A stretch of DNA of 64,000 bases from Escherichia coli DSM 30083 = JCM 1649 = ATCC 11775 (GTDB lineage Bacteria > Pseudomonadota > Gammaproteobacteria > Enterobacterales > Enterobacteriaceae), in contig NZ_CP033092.2 of the NCBI RefSeq assembly GCF_003697165.2, positions 2,728,001 to 2,792,000 of the forward strand, written 5' to 3'. Below, in pieces: positions 45,416 to 55,392 of this stretch (position 1 is the stretch's first letter; every line of letters starts with the position of its first letter). The position numbers and the translations under genes were made by a program. Below the pieces are notes generated by a model. It made no database searches. It had not been told where the DNA came from and saw only the letters and a program-made list of their open reading frames with translations.

Positions 45416-46516
45416 ATGTCAAATGCTCAAGAGGCGGTAAAAACCCGCCACAAGGAGACTTCGCTTATTTTCCCGGTTCTGGCGCTGGTAGTGCTGTTCC
45501 TGTGGGGAGGCAGCCAGACACTACCAGTGGTCATTGCCATCAATCTTCTTGCGCTTATTGGTATTTTAAGTAGCGCCTTTAGTGTTGTCCGTCATGCGGA
45601 CGTATTAGCCCATCGCCTAGGAGAACCTTACGGTTCGCTTATTCTTAGCCTTTCAGTGGTTATTCTTGAAGTCAGTTTGATTTCAGCTTTAATGGCAACC
45701 GGCGACGCCGCGCCAACGCTAATGCGTGATACGCTCTATTCAATCATTATGATTGTTACCGGTGGGCTGGTTGGCTTTTCATTATTGTTGGGCGGACGCA
45801 AGTTTGCCACCCAATATATGAATCTGTTTGGTATCAAGCAGTATTTAATTGCGCTGTTCCCCCTGGCGATAATCGTACTGGTATTTCCAATGGCTCTGCC
45901 TGCGGCGAATTTTTCAACAGGTCAGGCGTTACTGGTAGCATTAATTTCTGCGGCAATGTATGGCGTATTTTTGCTGATCCAGACCAAAACGCATCAAAGT
46001 TTATTTGTCTACGAGCACGAAGATGACAGTGATGATGACGACCCGCACCACGGTAAACCGTCTGCCCATAGCAGCCTGTGGCATGCTATCTGGTTGATTG
46101 TCCATCTGATTGCCGTTATTGCGGTGACCAAAATGAACGCCAGCCCGCTGGAGACATTGCTCGACAGCATGAATGCCCCTGTCGCCTTTACTGGCTTCCT
46201 GGTGGCTCTGTTGATTCTGTCGCCGGAAGGTTTAGGTGCGTTAAAAGCAGTGTTGAACAACCAGGTCCAGCGCGCGATGAATCTGTTCTTTGGTTCAGTG
46301 TTAGCAACCATTTCGCTTACCGTACCTGTCGTCACGCTAATTGCCTTTATGACGGGTAACGAATTGCAGTTTGCACTTGGTGCGCCAGAAATGGTGGTGA
46401 TGGTGGCCTCTTTAGTGCTGTGCCATATCTCCTTCTCCACCGGACGTACTAACGTGCTCAATGGCGCAGCGCATCTGGCACTGTTTGCCGCCTATTTGAT
46501 GACGATATTTGCCTGA
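45416..46516 (+). CDS. chaA: calcium/sodium-proton antiporter ChaA
   Basis: ChaA, 366 residues, is a cation/Ca exchanger-family antiporter that exports Na+, K+ or Ca2+ for H+. About eleven helices are visible. The two alpha repeats each carry the ion-binding Glu: GEPYGSLILSLSVVILEVSLI near residue 70 and ILSPEGLGALKAV near 265. The acidic cytoplasmic loop (EHEDDSDDDDPHH, about 200-212) is typical. The ATG at 45416 matches the K-12 length; the frame runs 29 codons further upstream. Confidence 0.96.
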   Translation: MSNAQEAVKTRHKETSLIFPVLALVVLFLWGGSQTLPVVIAINLLALIGILSSAFSVVRHADVLAHRLGEPYGSLILSLSVVILEVSLISALMATGDAAPTLMRDTLYSIIMIVTGGLVGFSLLLGGRKFATQYMNLFGIKQYLIALFPLAIIVLVFPMALPAANFSTGQALLVALISAAMYGVFLLIQTKTHQSLFVYEHEDDSDDDDPHHGKPSAHSSLWHAIWLIVHLIAVIAVTKMNASPLETLLDSMNAPVAFTGFLVALLILSPEGLGALKAVLNNQVQRAMNLFFGSVLATISLTVPVVTLIAFMTGNELQFALGAPEMVVMVASLVLCHISFSTGRTNVLNGAAHLALFAAYLMTIFA

Positions 46517-46522
46517 CAGTTA

Positions 46523-46555
46523 TATCTCCTCCGATGACGGAAATCGGGGGAGATA
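46523..46555 (+). terminator. chaA terminator-like hairpin
   Basis: TATCTCCTCCGAT (46523-46535) pairs with ATCGGGGGAGATA (46543-46555) with G-U pairs, just after the chaA stop. The flank is A/T-rich. Confidence 0.6.
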
Positions 46556-46810
46556 ATATAAATTCCTGCTTATTGTATTTCTTCATACTACCTGGACAGG
46601 TCGTTAATCAGAATTGCGAGCCTGTACCACAACCTGCACGAAACCACTGCAACAGCTGTTGAAAAGCCGGAATGTACTCTTCAATGCAAACATTTCAGGG
46701 ATGAAGTGAAGATGAATTGCGACGTAGTATCCACACCAAGCCGGCGTTATCCGGTGAGGCGCAATGTTGCGGGGGCTTTATCCCTGGTGGCATTGGTTGC
46801 TGGAAAGAGA

Positions 46811-46880
46811 AAACCCCCGCACGTTGAGAGGTAAAACCTGACAACAGAACGGGGGCTAATCTTGAACCATCAACAATTCA
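46811..46880 (-). ncRNA. rdl: Rdl-type antisense RNA (antitoxin)
   Basis: On the minus strand, opposite the ldr leader, the sequence CCCCCG (46850-46855 complement) pairs with CGGGGG (46814-46819 complement) and is followed by TTTTCTCTTT, a rho-independent terminator for a short antisense transcript. In K-12 Rdl RNAs of about 60-70 nt lie here and block ldr translation. The 5' end given is approximate. Confidence 0.6.
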
Positions 46881-46921
46881 AGAATAGCCGCAAAATGTTG
46901 TCATTACAACAAGGCGGCTAT

Positions 46922-47029
46922 ATGACGCTCGCGCAGTTTGCCATGATTTTCTGGCACGACCTGGCAGCACCGATCCTGGCGGGAATTATTACCGCAGCGA
47001 TTGTCGGCTGGTGGCGTAACCGGAAGTAA
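46922..47029 (+). CDS. ldr: Ldr-family type I toxin peptide
   Basis: A 35-residue hydrophobic peptide: MTLAQFAMIFWHDLAAPILA followed by GIITAAIVGWWRNRK. It is the LdrA/B/C type, which damages the inner membrane when overproduced, and is kept silent by Rdl antisense RNA. K-12 has three tandem copies (ldrA, B, C) at this place; only one is present here, so no copy letter is assigned. A terminator follows 50 bp after the stop. Confidence 0.92.
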   Translation: MTLAQFAMIFWHDLAAPILAGIITAAIVGWWRNRK

Positions 47030-47078
47030 GGTGAAAACGGGCGTCAGGCTGCCGTGATGGCAATATGCGCCCGAAACC

Positions 47079-47110
47079 GGCCGCAGGGGTAACAGCCTGC
47101 GGCCTTTTTT
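47079..47110 (+). terminator. ldr rho-independent terminator
   Basis: GGCCGCAGG (47079-47087) pairs with CCTGCGGCC (47096-47104), followed by six T. Confidence 0.92.
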
Positions 47111-47126
47111 GTATCCGGCACCCATA

Positions 47127-47160
47127 AAAAAAGTCTTAACGCAGAACGCTAAGACTTTAT
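47127..47160 (-). terminator. kdsA rho-independent terminator
   Basis: Minus-strand stem AGTCTTAGCG / CGTTAAGACT with a short TTCTG loop, followed by a run of T (the A tract at 47126-47132). It lies about 20 bp after the kdsA stop and ends the hemA-to-kdsA operon. Confidence 0.85.
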
Positions 47161-47176
47161 TTTTCAAACAAAAAGA

Positions 47177-48031
47177 TTACTTGCTGGTATCCAGTTCTTC
47201 GAAACCTTTCACCAGATCATCAATCGCTTTCATTTGCTTGAGGAACGGTTCCAGTTTAGCCAGCGGCAGCGCGGATGGACCATCACATTTCGCATGTTCC
47301 GGATCCGGATGCGCTTCAATAAACAGCCCCGCCAGACCTACCGCCATACCGGCTCTTGCCAGCTCAGCCACCTGAGCACGGCGACCGCCGGAAGCTGCGC
47401 CAAATGGATCGCGACATTGCAGTGCGTGGGTAACGTCGAAAATCACCGGCGAATTACCAGACACTTTCTTCATGATGCTGAAGCCCAGCATATCAACAAC
47501 CAGGTTGTCATAGCCGAAGTTAGCACCGCGATCGCAAAGAATCACTTTTTCGTTGCCGCCTTCTTTGAATTTATCAACGATATTACCCATCTGTCCCGGG
47601 CTGACAAACTGCGGTTTCTTGACGTTAATTACCGCACCGGTTTTCGCCATGGCTTCAACCAGGTCAGTCTGGCGAGCAAGAAACGCCGGCAACTGAATCA
47701 CATCTACAACATCAGCAACGGGCTGTGCCTGGCTTGGTTCGTGAACGTCGGTGATAATTTTCACGCCAAAAGTCTGCTTCAACTCCTGGAAGATTTTCAT
47801 CCCTTCTTCCAGGCCCGGTCCCCGATAAGAGTGGATGGAGGAGCGGTTGGCTTTGTCAAAAGAGGCTTTGAACACGTAAGGGATACCCAGTTTCTGGGTC
47901 ACGGTTACGTAGTGCTCGCAAATGCGCATCGCCAGATCGCGAGATTCCAACACGTTCATACCGCCAAACAGTACGAACGGCAGGTCATTTGCTACGTTGA
48001 TGTCGCCAATGCTAACCACTTTTTGTTTCAT
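47177..48031 (-). CDS. kdsA: KDO-8-phosphate synthase
   Basis: KdsA, 284 residues, condenses phosphoenolpyruvate and arabinose-5-phosphate to make KDO-8-phosphate for LPS inner core. A TIM barrel with [36 protein letters not shown] and the [22 protein letters not shown] loop; Asn in the metal-site position marks the metal-independent class. It is the last gene of the hemA operon, 35 bp after ychA. Essential in E. coli. Confidence 0.97.
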
Positions 48032-48066
48032 AGGATCGCCTTAATCTTGAGTAAAATGTCGATTAA

Positions 48067-48876
48067 TTAATGCAGCACAATATGTTTATGCGCGATGTTA
48101 TTTATTTGCGCACGGATCATTTCGCTGATCGGGTCTTCCGGACACTGTTCAACGAAATAACTTAAATCGTTCAACGCAACGTGTTCGCAATCCAGTTGCG
48201 CATAAATCAACCCGCGATCGCGAATTTCATAGGGATCTTCCGGGTTGAATTGTAATAAAGCTTCGCTGGTGCGTAACGCCAGCTCCATCTGATTTTCTTC
48301 CATCAACGAAGCTTTGAGTGTATCCAGCAATTTGCGGATTACCTCAATGTTATCAGCTTCATCAAGGTCTTCATAAAACAGTTCCGCCGACGGGCTGATA
48401 TTTCCCTTTAACCACACATCCAGCATATGTTCGCTTAACGATTCACCGTTAAAAGGATTAATCAGCCAAATTTCGCCATCCGGACATTCAATGCGCAATA
48501 TCAGCTGCGTAGGGAAAATCACCGGCAGCAGCGGCAAATCGAGACGATTCGCGACCCATAATAAAACCGCACCTAATGATACCGCACTGCCCTGTCGATT
48601 CTTTAACACCTGGTCCAGCCATAATGCATCGGAAAGACGATAAACGCCGCGTGAGGCTTTAAACCCCCATTCGCCGTAAAACAGCGCGATTAATTTTTCT
48701 AGCTGCTCTTCTAATGGCAGAAGCTGGCTAATTTCTTCCTTCGCCAGACTAACGAGACGCTCCAGTTCGTCGTAAACATCTTGCGAGGGAAAATCGCGGC
48801 GGATTGCTTCGCAAGCCAGGATCATGCCTTCGCACAATGGCGCTTTATTAAATTCGAAATCAGCTAACGATCTCAT
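48067..48876 (-). CDS. ychA: YchA/SirB1, transglutaminase-like/TPR protein
   Basis: A 269-residue SirB1-family protein. The central part is a transglutaminase-like fold (RQGSAVSLGAVLLWVANRLDLPL) and the C-terminal part a TPR-like helical repeat (MELALRTSEALLQFNPEDPYEIRDRGLIYAQL). The biochemical role is unknown; the Salmonella homologue was found as a regulator of invasion genes in a screen. It is 3 bp after ychQ. Confidence 0.92.
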   Translation of the reverse strand: MRSLADFEFNKAPLCEGMILACEAIRRDFPSQDVYDELERLVSLAKEEISQLLPLEEQLEKLIALFYGEWGFKASRGVYRLSDALWLDQVLKNRQGSAVSLGAVLLWVANRLDLPLLPVIFPTQLILRIECPDGEIWLINPFNGESLSEHMLDVWLKGNISPSAELFYEDLDEADNIEVIRKLLDTLKASLMEENQMELALRTSEALLQFNPEDPYEIRDRGLIYAQLDCEHVALNDLSYFVEQCPEDPISEMIRAQINNIAHKHIVLH

Positions 48877-48879
48877 GAC

Positions 48880-49272
48880 TTACCCCAGTAACGGTACTTT
48901 TGTGGTGGCGAGTTTAATGATGATGTACAGCACCACCAACGCCAGCGGGAAGGCAATAATGCGCGCCTGCTGACTGTGCATACGACGATAATCGAGTGCA
49001 ATAAAACCCAAAACAATATAAATGATAACTCCAAACAGCTTTTCAGTCAGCCACTGTGCCTGCCCGGAAAATGGCTGGATGTGCGCTTTAGCCATCAACG
49101 CAATGCCGCTTAACAATAACAGCGTATCGACAACCGGCGGCACAATGCGCGTCCAGCGAGCAAATGCCTGTGGATGCTTCTGATAACGTAGCCAGAAACG
49201 TAAGGTCAATAGCCCAACAGAAAGCGCGATACTAATGAGATGAACGCTAAGCAACGTAGAAAAACTTGTCAT
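48880..49272 (-). CDS. ychQ: YchQ/SirB2 inner membrane protein
   Basis: A 130-residue SirB2-family protein with four hydrophobic helices (LLSVHLISIALSVGLLTLRFWL; VVDTLLLLSGIALMA; LFGVIIYIVLGFIAL; IIAFPLALVVLYIIIKLA). No function is established. It overlaps prmC by 4 bp, so the two are translationally coupled in the hemA operon. Confidence 0.92.
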   Translation of the reverse strand: MTSFSTLLSVHLISIALSVGLLTLRFWLRYQKHPQAFARWTRIVPPVVDTLLLLSGIALMAKAHIQPFSGQAQWLTEKLFGVIIYIVLGFIALDYRRMHSQQARIIAFPLALVVLYIIIKLATTKVPLLG

Positions 49273-50102
49273 TGATAATAGCGGCCGAGCGTTACGCGCT
49301 CGTTATCCCCATAGTCACGGCAGGTTTCGACGTCATGATACCCCGCGAAGATAAATGCCTGTCGCACCGCTTCACCCTGCTGCCAGCCATGCTCCAGAAG
49401 CAGAAAGCCGCCGGATACCAGCGCGTTACGCGACTGTTCGATGATATGCACGATGTCTGCCATTCCACTGTCTGCCGCAACCAGCGCAGTGAGCGGCTCA
49501 AAGCGGACATCGCCTTGTTGAAGATGTGGGTCCTGCTCGTCAATATACGGCGGATTGCTGACAATCATCGCAAACTGCTGCCCGGCTAGCGCGCTAAACC
49601 AGTCGCTTTGCAGAATGTGGATATTTTTGATAGCCAGATGCTGGGCATTACGTTGCGCCAGAGAGACAGCATCTGGCATACGATCTACAGCGGTAATTTC
49701 GCAGTCCGGACGCTCGCTGGCCAGCGCCAGCGCAATCGCCCCGGTACCCGTCCCGAGATCGAGAATACGGCAAGGTTGTTCAGGCAACCGCGCCAGTGCC
49801 TGCTCCACCAGACACTCCGTATCCGGGCGCGGAATTAAGGTCGCTGGCGAAACAAATAACGGCAACGACCAGAATTCTCGCACCCCGGTTAAATGAGCAA
49901 TGGGTTCACCATCGCGACGACGCGTCAGTAGCGCATCAAGTTGCTGACATTGTTCGTCAGTCAGCTGCGTTTCACCAAAGGCGAGAATAAAAGTACGCCC
50001 TCTGCCGGTAACATGCTCCAGCAGGATTTCAGCATCACGCCGCGGGCTTTCGCTCGCCTGAAGTTGGCTTATTGCTTCACGTAACCAGTGTTGATATTCC
50101 AT
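49269..50102 (-). CDS. prmC: release factor glutamine methyltransferase PrmC
   Basis: PrmC (formerly HemK), 277 residues, methylates the Gln of the GGQ loop in release factors 1 and 2. The N-terminal helical domain is followed by an AdoMet-binding Rossmann fold (LDLGTGTGAIALALA) and the catalytic NPPY motif (IVSNPPYID). It overlaps its substrate gene prfA by one base (TAATG), a clear functional pairing. Confidence 0.97.
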   Translation of the reverse strand: MEYQHWLREAISQLQASESPRRDAEILLEHVTGRGRTFILAFGETQLTDEQCQQLDALLTRRRDGEPIAHLTGVREFWSLPLFVSPATLIPRPDTECLVEQALARLPEQPCRILDLGTGTGAIALALASERPDCEITAVDRMPDAVSLAQRNAQHLAIKNIHILQSDWFSALAGQQFAMIVSNPPYIDEQDPHLQQGDVRFEPLTALVAADSGMADIVHIIEQSRNALVSGGFLLLEHGWQQGEAVRQAFIFAGYHDVETCRDYGDNERVTLGRYYQ

Positions 50103-51184
50103 TATTCCTGCTCGGACAACGCCGCCAGTTGGTCGGCCTGATGTTCCTGGATAATCGGTTCAATCAGCATATCCAGCTTACCTTCCATCACTTCATCCAG
50201 GCGGTAGAGCGTCAGGTTGATGCGGTGATCGGTAACGCGCCCCTGCGGGAAGTTGTAAGTACGGTTACGGTCGCTGCGATCGCCACTCCCCAGCAGGTTA
50301 CGACGGGTAGACGCTTCGGCCTGTTGCCGTTTTGCCATTTCAGCAGCGTGGATGCGAGCACCGAGTACAGAAAGTGCTTTAGCTTTGTTTTTATGTTGTG
50401 AACGTTCGTCCTGACATTCAACAACAATCCCGGTCGGCAAGTGAGTAATACGAATTGCCGAATCGGTGGTGTTAACGTGCTGACCACCCGCCCCTGACGA
50501 GCGGAAAGTATCAATGCGTAAATCTGCTGGGTTGATGTCCGGCAGTTCTGCATCAGGCAGTTCTGGCATTACCGCAACGGTACAAGCAGAAGTATGAATA
50601 CGACCCTGCGATTCCGTAGCAGGAACACGCTGCACGCGATGACCGCCAGATTCGAATTTCAAACGACCATATACACCATCACCGCTAATTTTGGCGATGA
50701 TCTCTTTATAACCACCATGTTCACCTTCGCTGGCGCTCATGATTTCTACACGCCAGCGGCGGGCTTCGGCGTAACGGCTGTACATACGGAACAGATCGCC
50801 AGCGAACAGCGCCGCTTCGTCGCCGCCGGTTCCGGCACGGACTTCGAGGAAGGCGTTACGTTCGTCATCAGGATCTTTTGGTAGTAACAGAACCTGTAAT
50901 TGCTGTTCCAGTTGCTCGCTTTTTTCTTTAGCTTCGCGCAGTTCATCCTGCGCCATCTCACGCATTTCAGGATCGTCGAGCATCATCTGTGCGGTTTCGA
51001 TATCTTCCTGAACCTGTTGCCAGTCGGTAAAACAGCGCGAAACATCACTTAACTGCGCATATTCACGAGATAATGCGCGAAAACGTTCCTGGTCAGCGAT
51101 GGTTTGCGCATCACCCAGCAGCGCCTGAACTTCTTCATGGCGTTCATGCAGGGCTTCCAGTTTGGCAACGATAGAAGGCTTCAT
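50102..51184 (-). CDS. prfA: peptide chain release factor 1
   Basis: RF1, 360 residues, ends translation at UAA and UAG. The codon-recognition PxT-type tripeptide PAT lies in [12 protein letters not shown] near residue 188, and the GGQ peptidyl-hydrolysis loop in [15 protein letters not shown] near residues 233-235; its Gln is the PrmC target. Complete. It is 41 bp after hemA in the hemA-prfA-prmC operon. Confidence 0.98.
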
Positions 51185-51225
51185 AGGCGTAAATGCACCC
51201 TGTAAAAAAAGAAAATGATGTACTG

Positions 51226-52482
51226 CTACTCCAGCCCGAGGCTGTCGCGCAGAATATTCAGGCGTTCGTTATCCCCGTCACGGGCGGCCTGTTGAAGTGA
51301 TTTTGTTGGTGCATGGATCAGGCGGTTAGTCAGTTTCCATGCCAGATCCTGCATAATGGTTTGCGCATCGCCGCCCTGTTCAAGGGCCGCTAACGCTTTA
51401 GCAGTTAACTCATCACGAACCTGCTCTGCCTGGCTACGATAATCGCGAATAGTTTCGCTGGCGCTTTGTGCTCGAAGCCATGCCATAAATTCACTGGCCT
51501 CCTGGGCGACGATAGTTTCCGCCTCCACAGCAGCAGCTTTCCGTTGCGCCAGGTTGTGCGAAATAATGCTTTGCAGATCGTCAACGCTATAAAGATAAGC
51601 ATTCGCCAGTTTACCAACTTCCGGCTCAACATCGCGCGGAACGGCAATATCCACCAGCAGCATTGGTTGATTGCGACGGCTTTTTAATGCGCGCTCCACC
51701 ATGCCTTTACCGATAATCGGCAACGGGCTGGCGGTGGAACTGATGATGATATCGGCTTCGCGCAGACGTTCGTCGATATCACTCAGGGCAATCACTTCCG
51801 CGCCAACCTCATCTGCCAGAATTTGGGCACGTTCGCGAGTGCGATTGGCGATAATCATCTTCTGTACTTTGTGTTCGCGCAGATGACGTGCCACCAGCTC
51901 GATGGTTTCGCCCGCGCCAACCAGCAGTACCGTCACCGTAGAGAGCGATTCAAAGATCTGCCGCGCCAGCGTACAAGCCGCAAAAGCGACAGACACAGCA
52001 CTGGCACCGATATCTGTTTCAGTGCGAACGCGTTTCGCCACAGAGAAAGATTTCTGAAACATGCGTTCCAGTTCGCTGGCCTTCATATGACCTTTTTGCG
52101 AATCGGCAAACGCTTTTTTAACCTGACCGAGGATCTGCGGCTCGCCAAGGACGAGAGAATCAAGCCCACTGGCAACGCGCATTAAATGACTGACCGCATC
52201 GTTATCCTGATGCCAGTAGAGGCTATTACGCAGATCGTCTTCGTTGAGATTATGGTAATCACACAACCAGCGAATGAGCGCCTCTTGCAGGTCATCCCGT
52301 TCTTCAACGCTGAGATAAAGTTCTGTGCGGTTACACGTCGACAGCACCACACCGCCCTGCACCATCGGCTGCGCAAGCAGGCTGTCAAGCGCCTGATCGA
52401 GCTTATCCGGCGAAAACGATACACGTTCTCGCAGCGATACAGGTGCCGTTTTATGGTTGATACCGAGTGCTAAAAGGGTCAT
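51226..52482 (-). CDS. hemA: glutamyl-tRNA reductase
   Basis: HemA, 418 residues, reduces Glu-tRNA to glutamate-1-semialdehyde, the first step of heme synthesis. The catalytic Cys50 ([10 protein letters not shown]) and an NADPH Rossmann motif ([17 protein letters not shown]) are seen, with the C-terminal dimerisation helices. The start at 52482 ([14 protein letters not shown]) is used; the frame extends 66 codons upstream into the lolB promoter region. The N-terminus is the known target for heme-dependent degradation. Divergent from lolB. Confidence 0.98.
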
Positions 52483-52695
52483 GTCTGCGGGAAATAATAC
52501 CAACGTTGATAGGGTTAGTCTGCTTGCATCATACAGGATGCGTAAGATCAATAAAAGAGAGCGCCCCCTTTTGGAGTAATTGCCGAAAGCCGTTAGATTC
52601 TGGCAATTAAGACAACGTGAACATAGACGATGGCTAACGGTAACGCTAGCATTAAGGGTTATAACTGCAACGTATCTCAAGGACTTGTCATTATT

Positions 52696-53319
52696 ATGCC
52701 CCTGCCCGATTTTCGTCTTATCCGCCTGCTACCGCTGGCTGCTCTTGTGCTCACTGCCTGTTCCGTTACCACGCCCAAAGGTCCTGGCAAAAGCCCGGAT
52801 TCGCCACAATGGCGTCAGCATCAGCAAGACGTGCGCAATCTTAATCAGTATCAAACTCGCGGCGCGTTCGCTTATATTTCTGACCAACAAAAAGTGTACG
52901 CCCGTTTCTTCTGGCAACAAACTGGCCAGGATCGCTACCGTCTGCTGCTGACTAACCCATTGGGCAGCACAGAACTGGAGCTGAATGCTCAACCGGGTAA
53001 CGTGCAGTTAGTCGACAATAAAGGTCAGCGTTATACCTCCGATGACGCCGAAGAGATGATTGGCAAATTGACCGGAATGCCAATTCCGCTCAACAGCTTG
53101 CGCCAGTGGATTTTAGGTTTACCGGGTGATGCGACTGACTACAAACTTGACGACCAGTACCGCCTGAGTGAAATCACCTACAGCCAGAATGGCAAAAACT
53201 GGAAAGTTGTTTACGGTGGTTATGACACAAAAACTCAACCTGCGATGCCAGCCAATATGGAACTCACCGACGGTGGTCAACGCATCAAGTTAAAAATGGA
53301 TAACTGGATAGTGAAATAA
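52696..53319 (+). CDS. lolB: outer membrane lipoprotein LolB
   Basis: LolB, 207 residues, receives lipoproteins from the periplasmic carrier LolA and inserts them in the outer membrane. Its own lipobox is LVLTAC with Cys22; the mature part is an open beta-barrel with a conserved loop (TNPLGSTELEL). The ATG at 52696 (MPLPDFRLIR) is used, since the upstream extension would bury the signal peptide. It overlaps ispE by one base (TAATG). Confidence 0.97.
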   Translation: MPLPDFRLIRLLPLAALVLTACSVTTPKGPGKSPDSPQWRQHQQDVRNLNQYQTRGAFAYISDQQKVYARFFWQQTGQDRYRLLLTNPLGSTELELNAQPGNVQLVDNKGQRYTSDDAEEMIGKLTGMPIPLNSLRQWILGLPGDATDYKLDDQYRLSEITYSQNGKNWKVVYGGYDTKTQPAMPANMELTDGGQRIKLKMDNWIVK

Positions 53320-54170
53320 TGCGGACACAGTGGCCCTCTCCGGCAAAACTTAATCTGTTTTTATACATTACCGGTCAGCGTGCGGATGGTTACCACACGC
53401 TGCAAACGCTGTTTCAGTTTCTTGATTACGGCGACACCATCAGCATTGAGCTTCGTGACGATGGGGATATTCGTCTGTTAACGCCCGTTGAAGGCGTGGA
53501 ACATGAAGATAACCTGATCGTTCGCGCAGCGAGGTTGTTGATGAAAACTGCGGCAGACAGCGGGCGTCTTTCGACGGGAAGCGGTGCGAATATCAGCATT
53601 GACAAGCGTTTGCCGATGGGCGGCGGTCTCGGCGGTGGTTCATCCAATGCCGCGACGGTTCTGGTGGCGTTAAATCATCTCTGGCAATGCGGACTAAGCA
53701 TGGATGAGCTGGCGGAAATGGGGCTGACGCTGGGCGCAGATGTTCCTGTCTTTGTCCGTGGTCATGCCGCCTTTGCCGAAGGTGTTGGCGAAATATTAAC
53801 GCCGGTAGACCCGCCAGAGAAATGGTATCTGGTCGCACACCCTGGCGTGAGTATTCCGACGCCGGTGATTTTTAAAGATCCTGAACTCCCGCGCAATACG
53901 CCAAAAAGGTCAATAGAAACGTTGCTAAAATGTGAATTCAGCAATGATTGCGAGGTTATCGCAAGAAAACGTTTTCGCGAGGTTGATGCGGTGCTTTCCT
54001 GGCTGTTAGAATACGCCCCGTCGCGCCTGACTGGGACAGGGGCCTGTGTCTTTGCTGAATTTGATACAGAGTCTGAAGCCCGCCAGGTGCTAGAGCAAGC
54101 CCCGGAATGGCTCAATGGCTTTGTGGCGAAAGGCGTTAATCTTTCCCCATTGCACAGAGCCATGCTTTAA
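53319..54170 (+). CDS. ispE: 4-diphosphocytidyl-2-C-methyl-D-erythritol kinase
   Basis: IspE, 283 residues, phosphorylates CDP-ME in the MEP isoprenoid pathway. GHMP-kinase motifs: PAKLNLFLYITGQRADGYH at the N-terminus, the ATP loop PMGGGLGGGSSNAA near residue 94 and LTGTGACVFAEF near the C-terminus. Full length and essential. A PurR-like operator for prs lies inside its 3' half (53963-53978). Confidence 0.97.
   Translation: MRTQWPSPAKLNLFLYITGQRADGYHTLQTLFQFLDYGDTISIELRDDGDIRLLTPVEGVEHEDNLIVRAARLLMKTAADSGRLSTGSGANISIDKRLPMGGGLGGGSSNAATVLVALNHLWQCGLSMDELAEMGLTLGADVPVFVRGHAAFAEGVGEILTPVDPPEKWYLVAHPGVSIPTPVIFKDPELPRNTPKRSIETLLKCEFSNDCEVIARKRFREVDAVLSWLLEYAPSRLTGTGACVFAEFDTESEARQVLEQAPEWLNGFVAKGVNLSPLHRAML
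53963..53978 (+). promoter_or_regulatory. probable PurR operator for prs (inside ispE)
   Basis: AAGAAAACGTTTTCGC matches the PurR consensus ACGCAAACGTTTTCGT at 13 of 16 positions and has a perfect AAAACGTTTT core. It lies about 343 bp before the prs start, where the prs promoter with its long leader is known to be. PurR control of prs is established. Confidence 0.6.
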
Positions 54171-54320
54171 GCCGGGCAAGCTGAGTTTCGGTGACAACGT
54201 CACCTTGTTCCAGACGTTGCATCGCGCTCTTTAATACACCGCCTGGAAAGAATCATGCCTGGCCCGCACAGTTTTCGGCAGATTCTTTCCACCAATGGAC
54301 GCATGCCTGAGGTTCTTCTC

Positions 54321-55268
<948 letters not shown>

Positions 55269-55285
55269 TCGAACCCGGCTCAAAG

Positions 55286-55307
55286 ACCCGCTGCGGCGGG
55301 TTTTTTT
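55286..55307 (+). terminator. prs rho-independent terminator
   Basis: ACCCGC (55286-55291), loop TGCG, GCGGGT (55296-55301), then seven T. It starts 18 bp after the prs stop. Confidence 0.93.
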
Positions 55308-55392
55308 GTCTGTAATATCCATTTGTATGACCTATGCCTCCTTCACCTGCCATTTAGTTGACAGATGATGCGCTCACGGATGAAACATTATT

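Larger units (their letters stand above)
46517..46921. other. chaA-ldr intergenic region
   Basis: About 400 bp between chaA and the ldr start codon. It holds the chaA hairpin, unassigned sequence (46560-46700) and the long structured ldr mRNA leader with the antisense Rdl RNA gene. No other ORF of note. Confidence 0.6.

Noticed and set aside
47234..48070. A 278-codon plus-strand frame over kdsA
   Set aside because: Antisense shadow of a complete essential gene, with no family resemblance.
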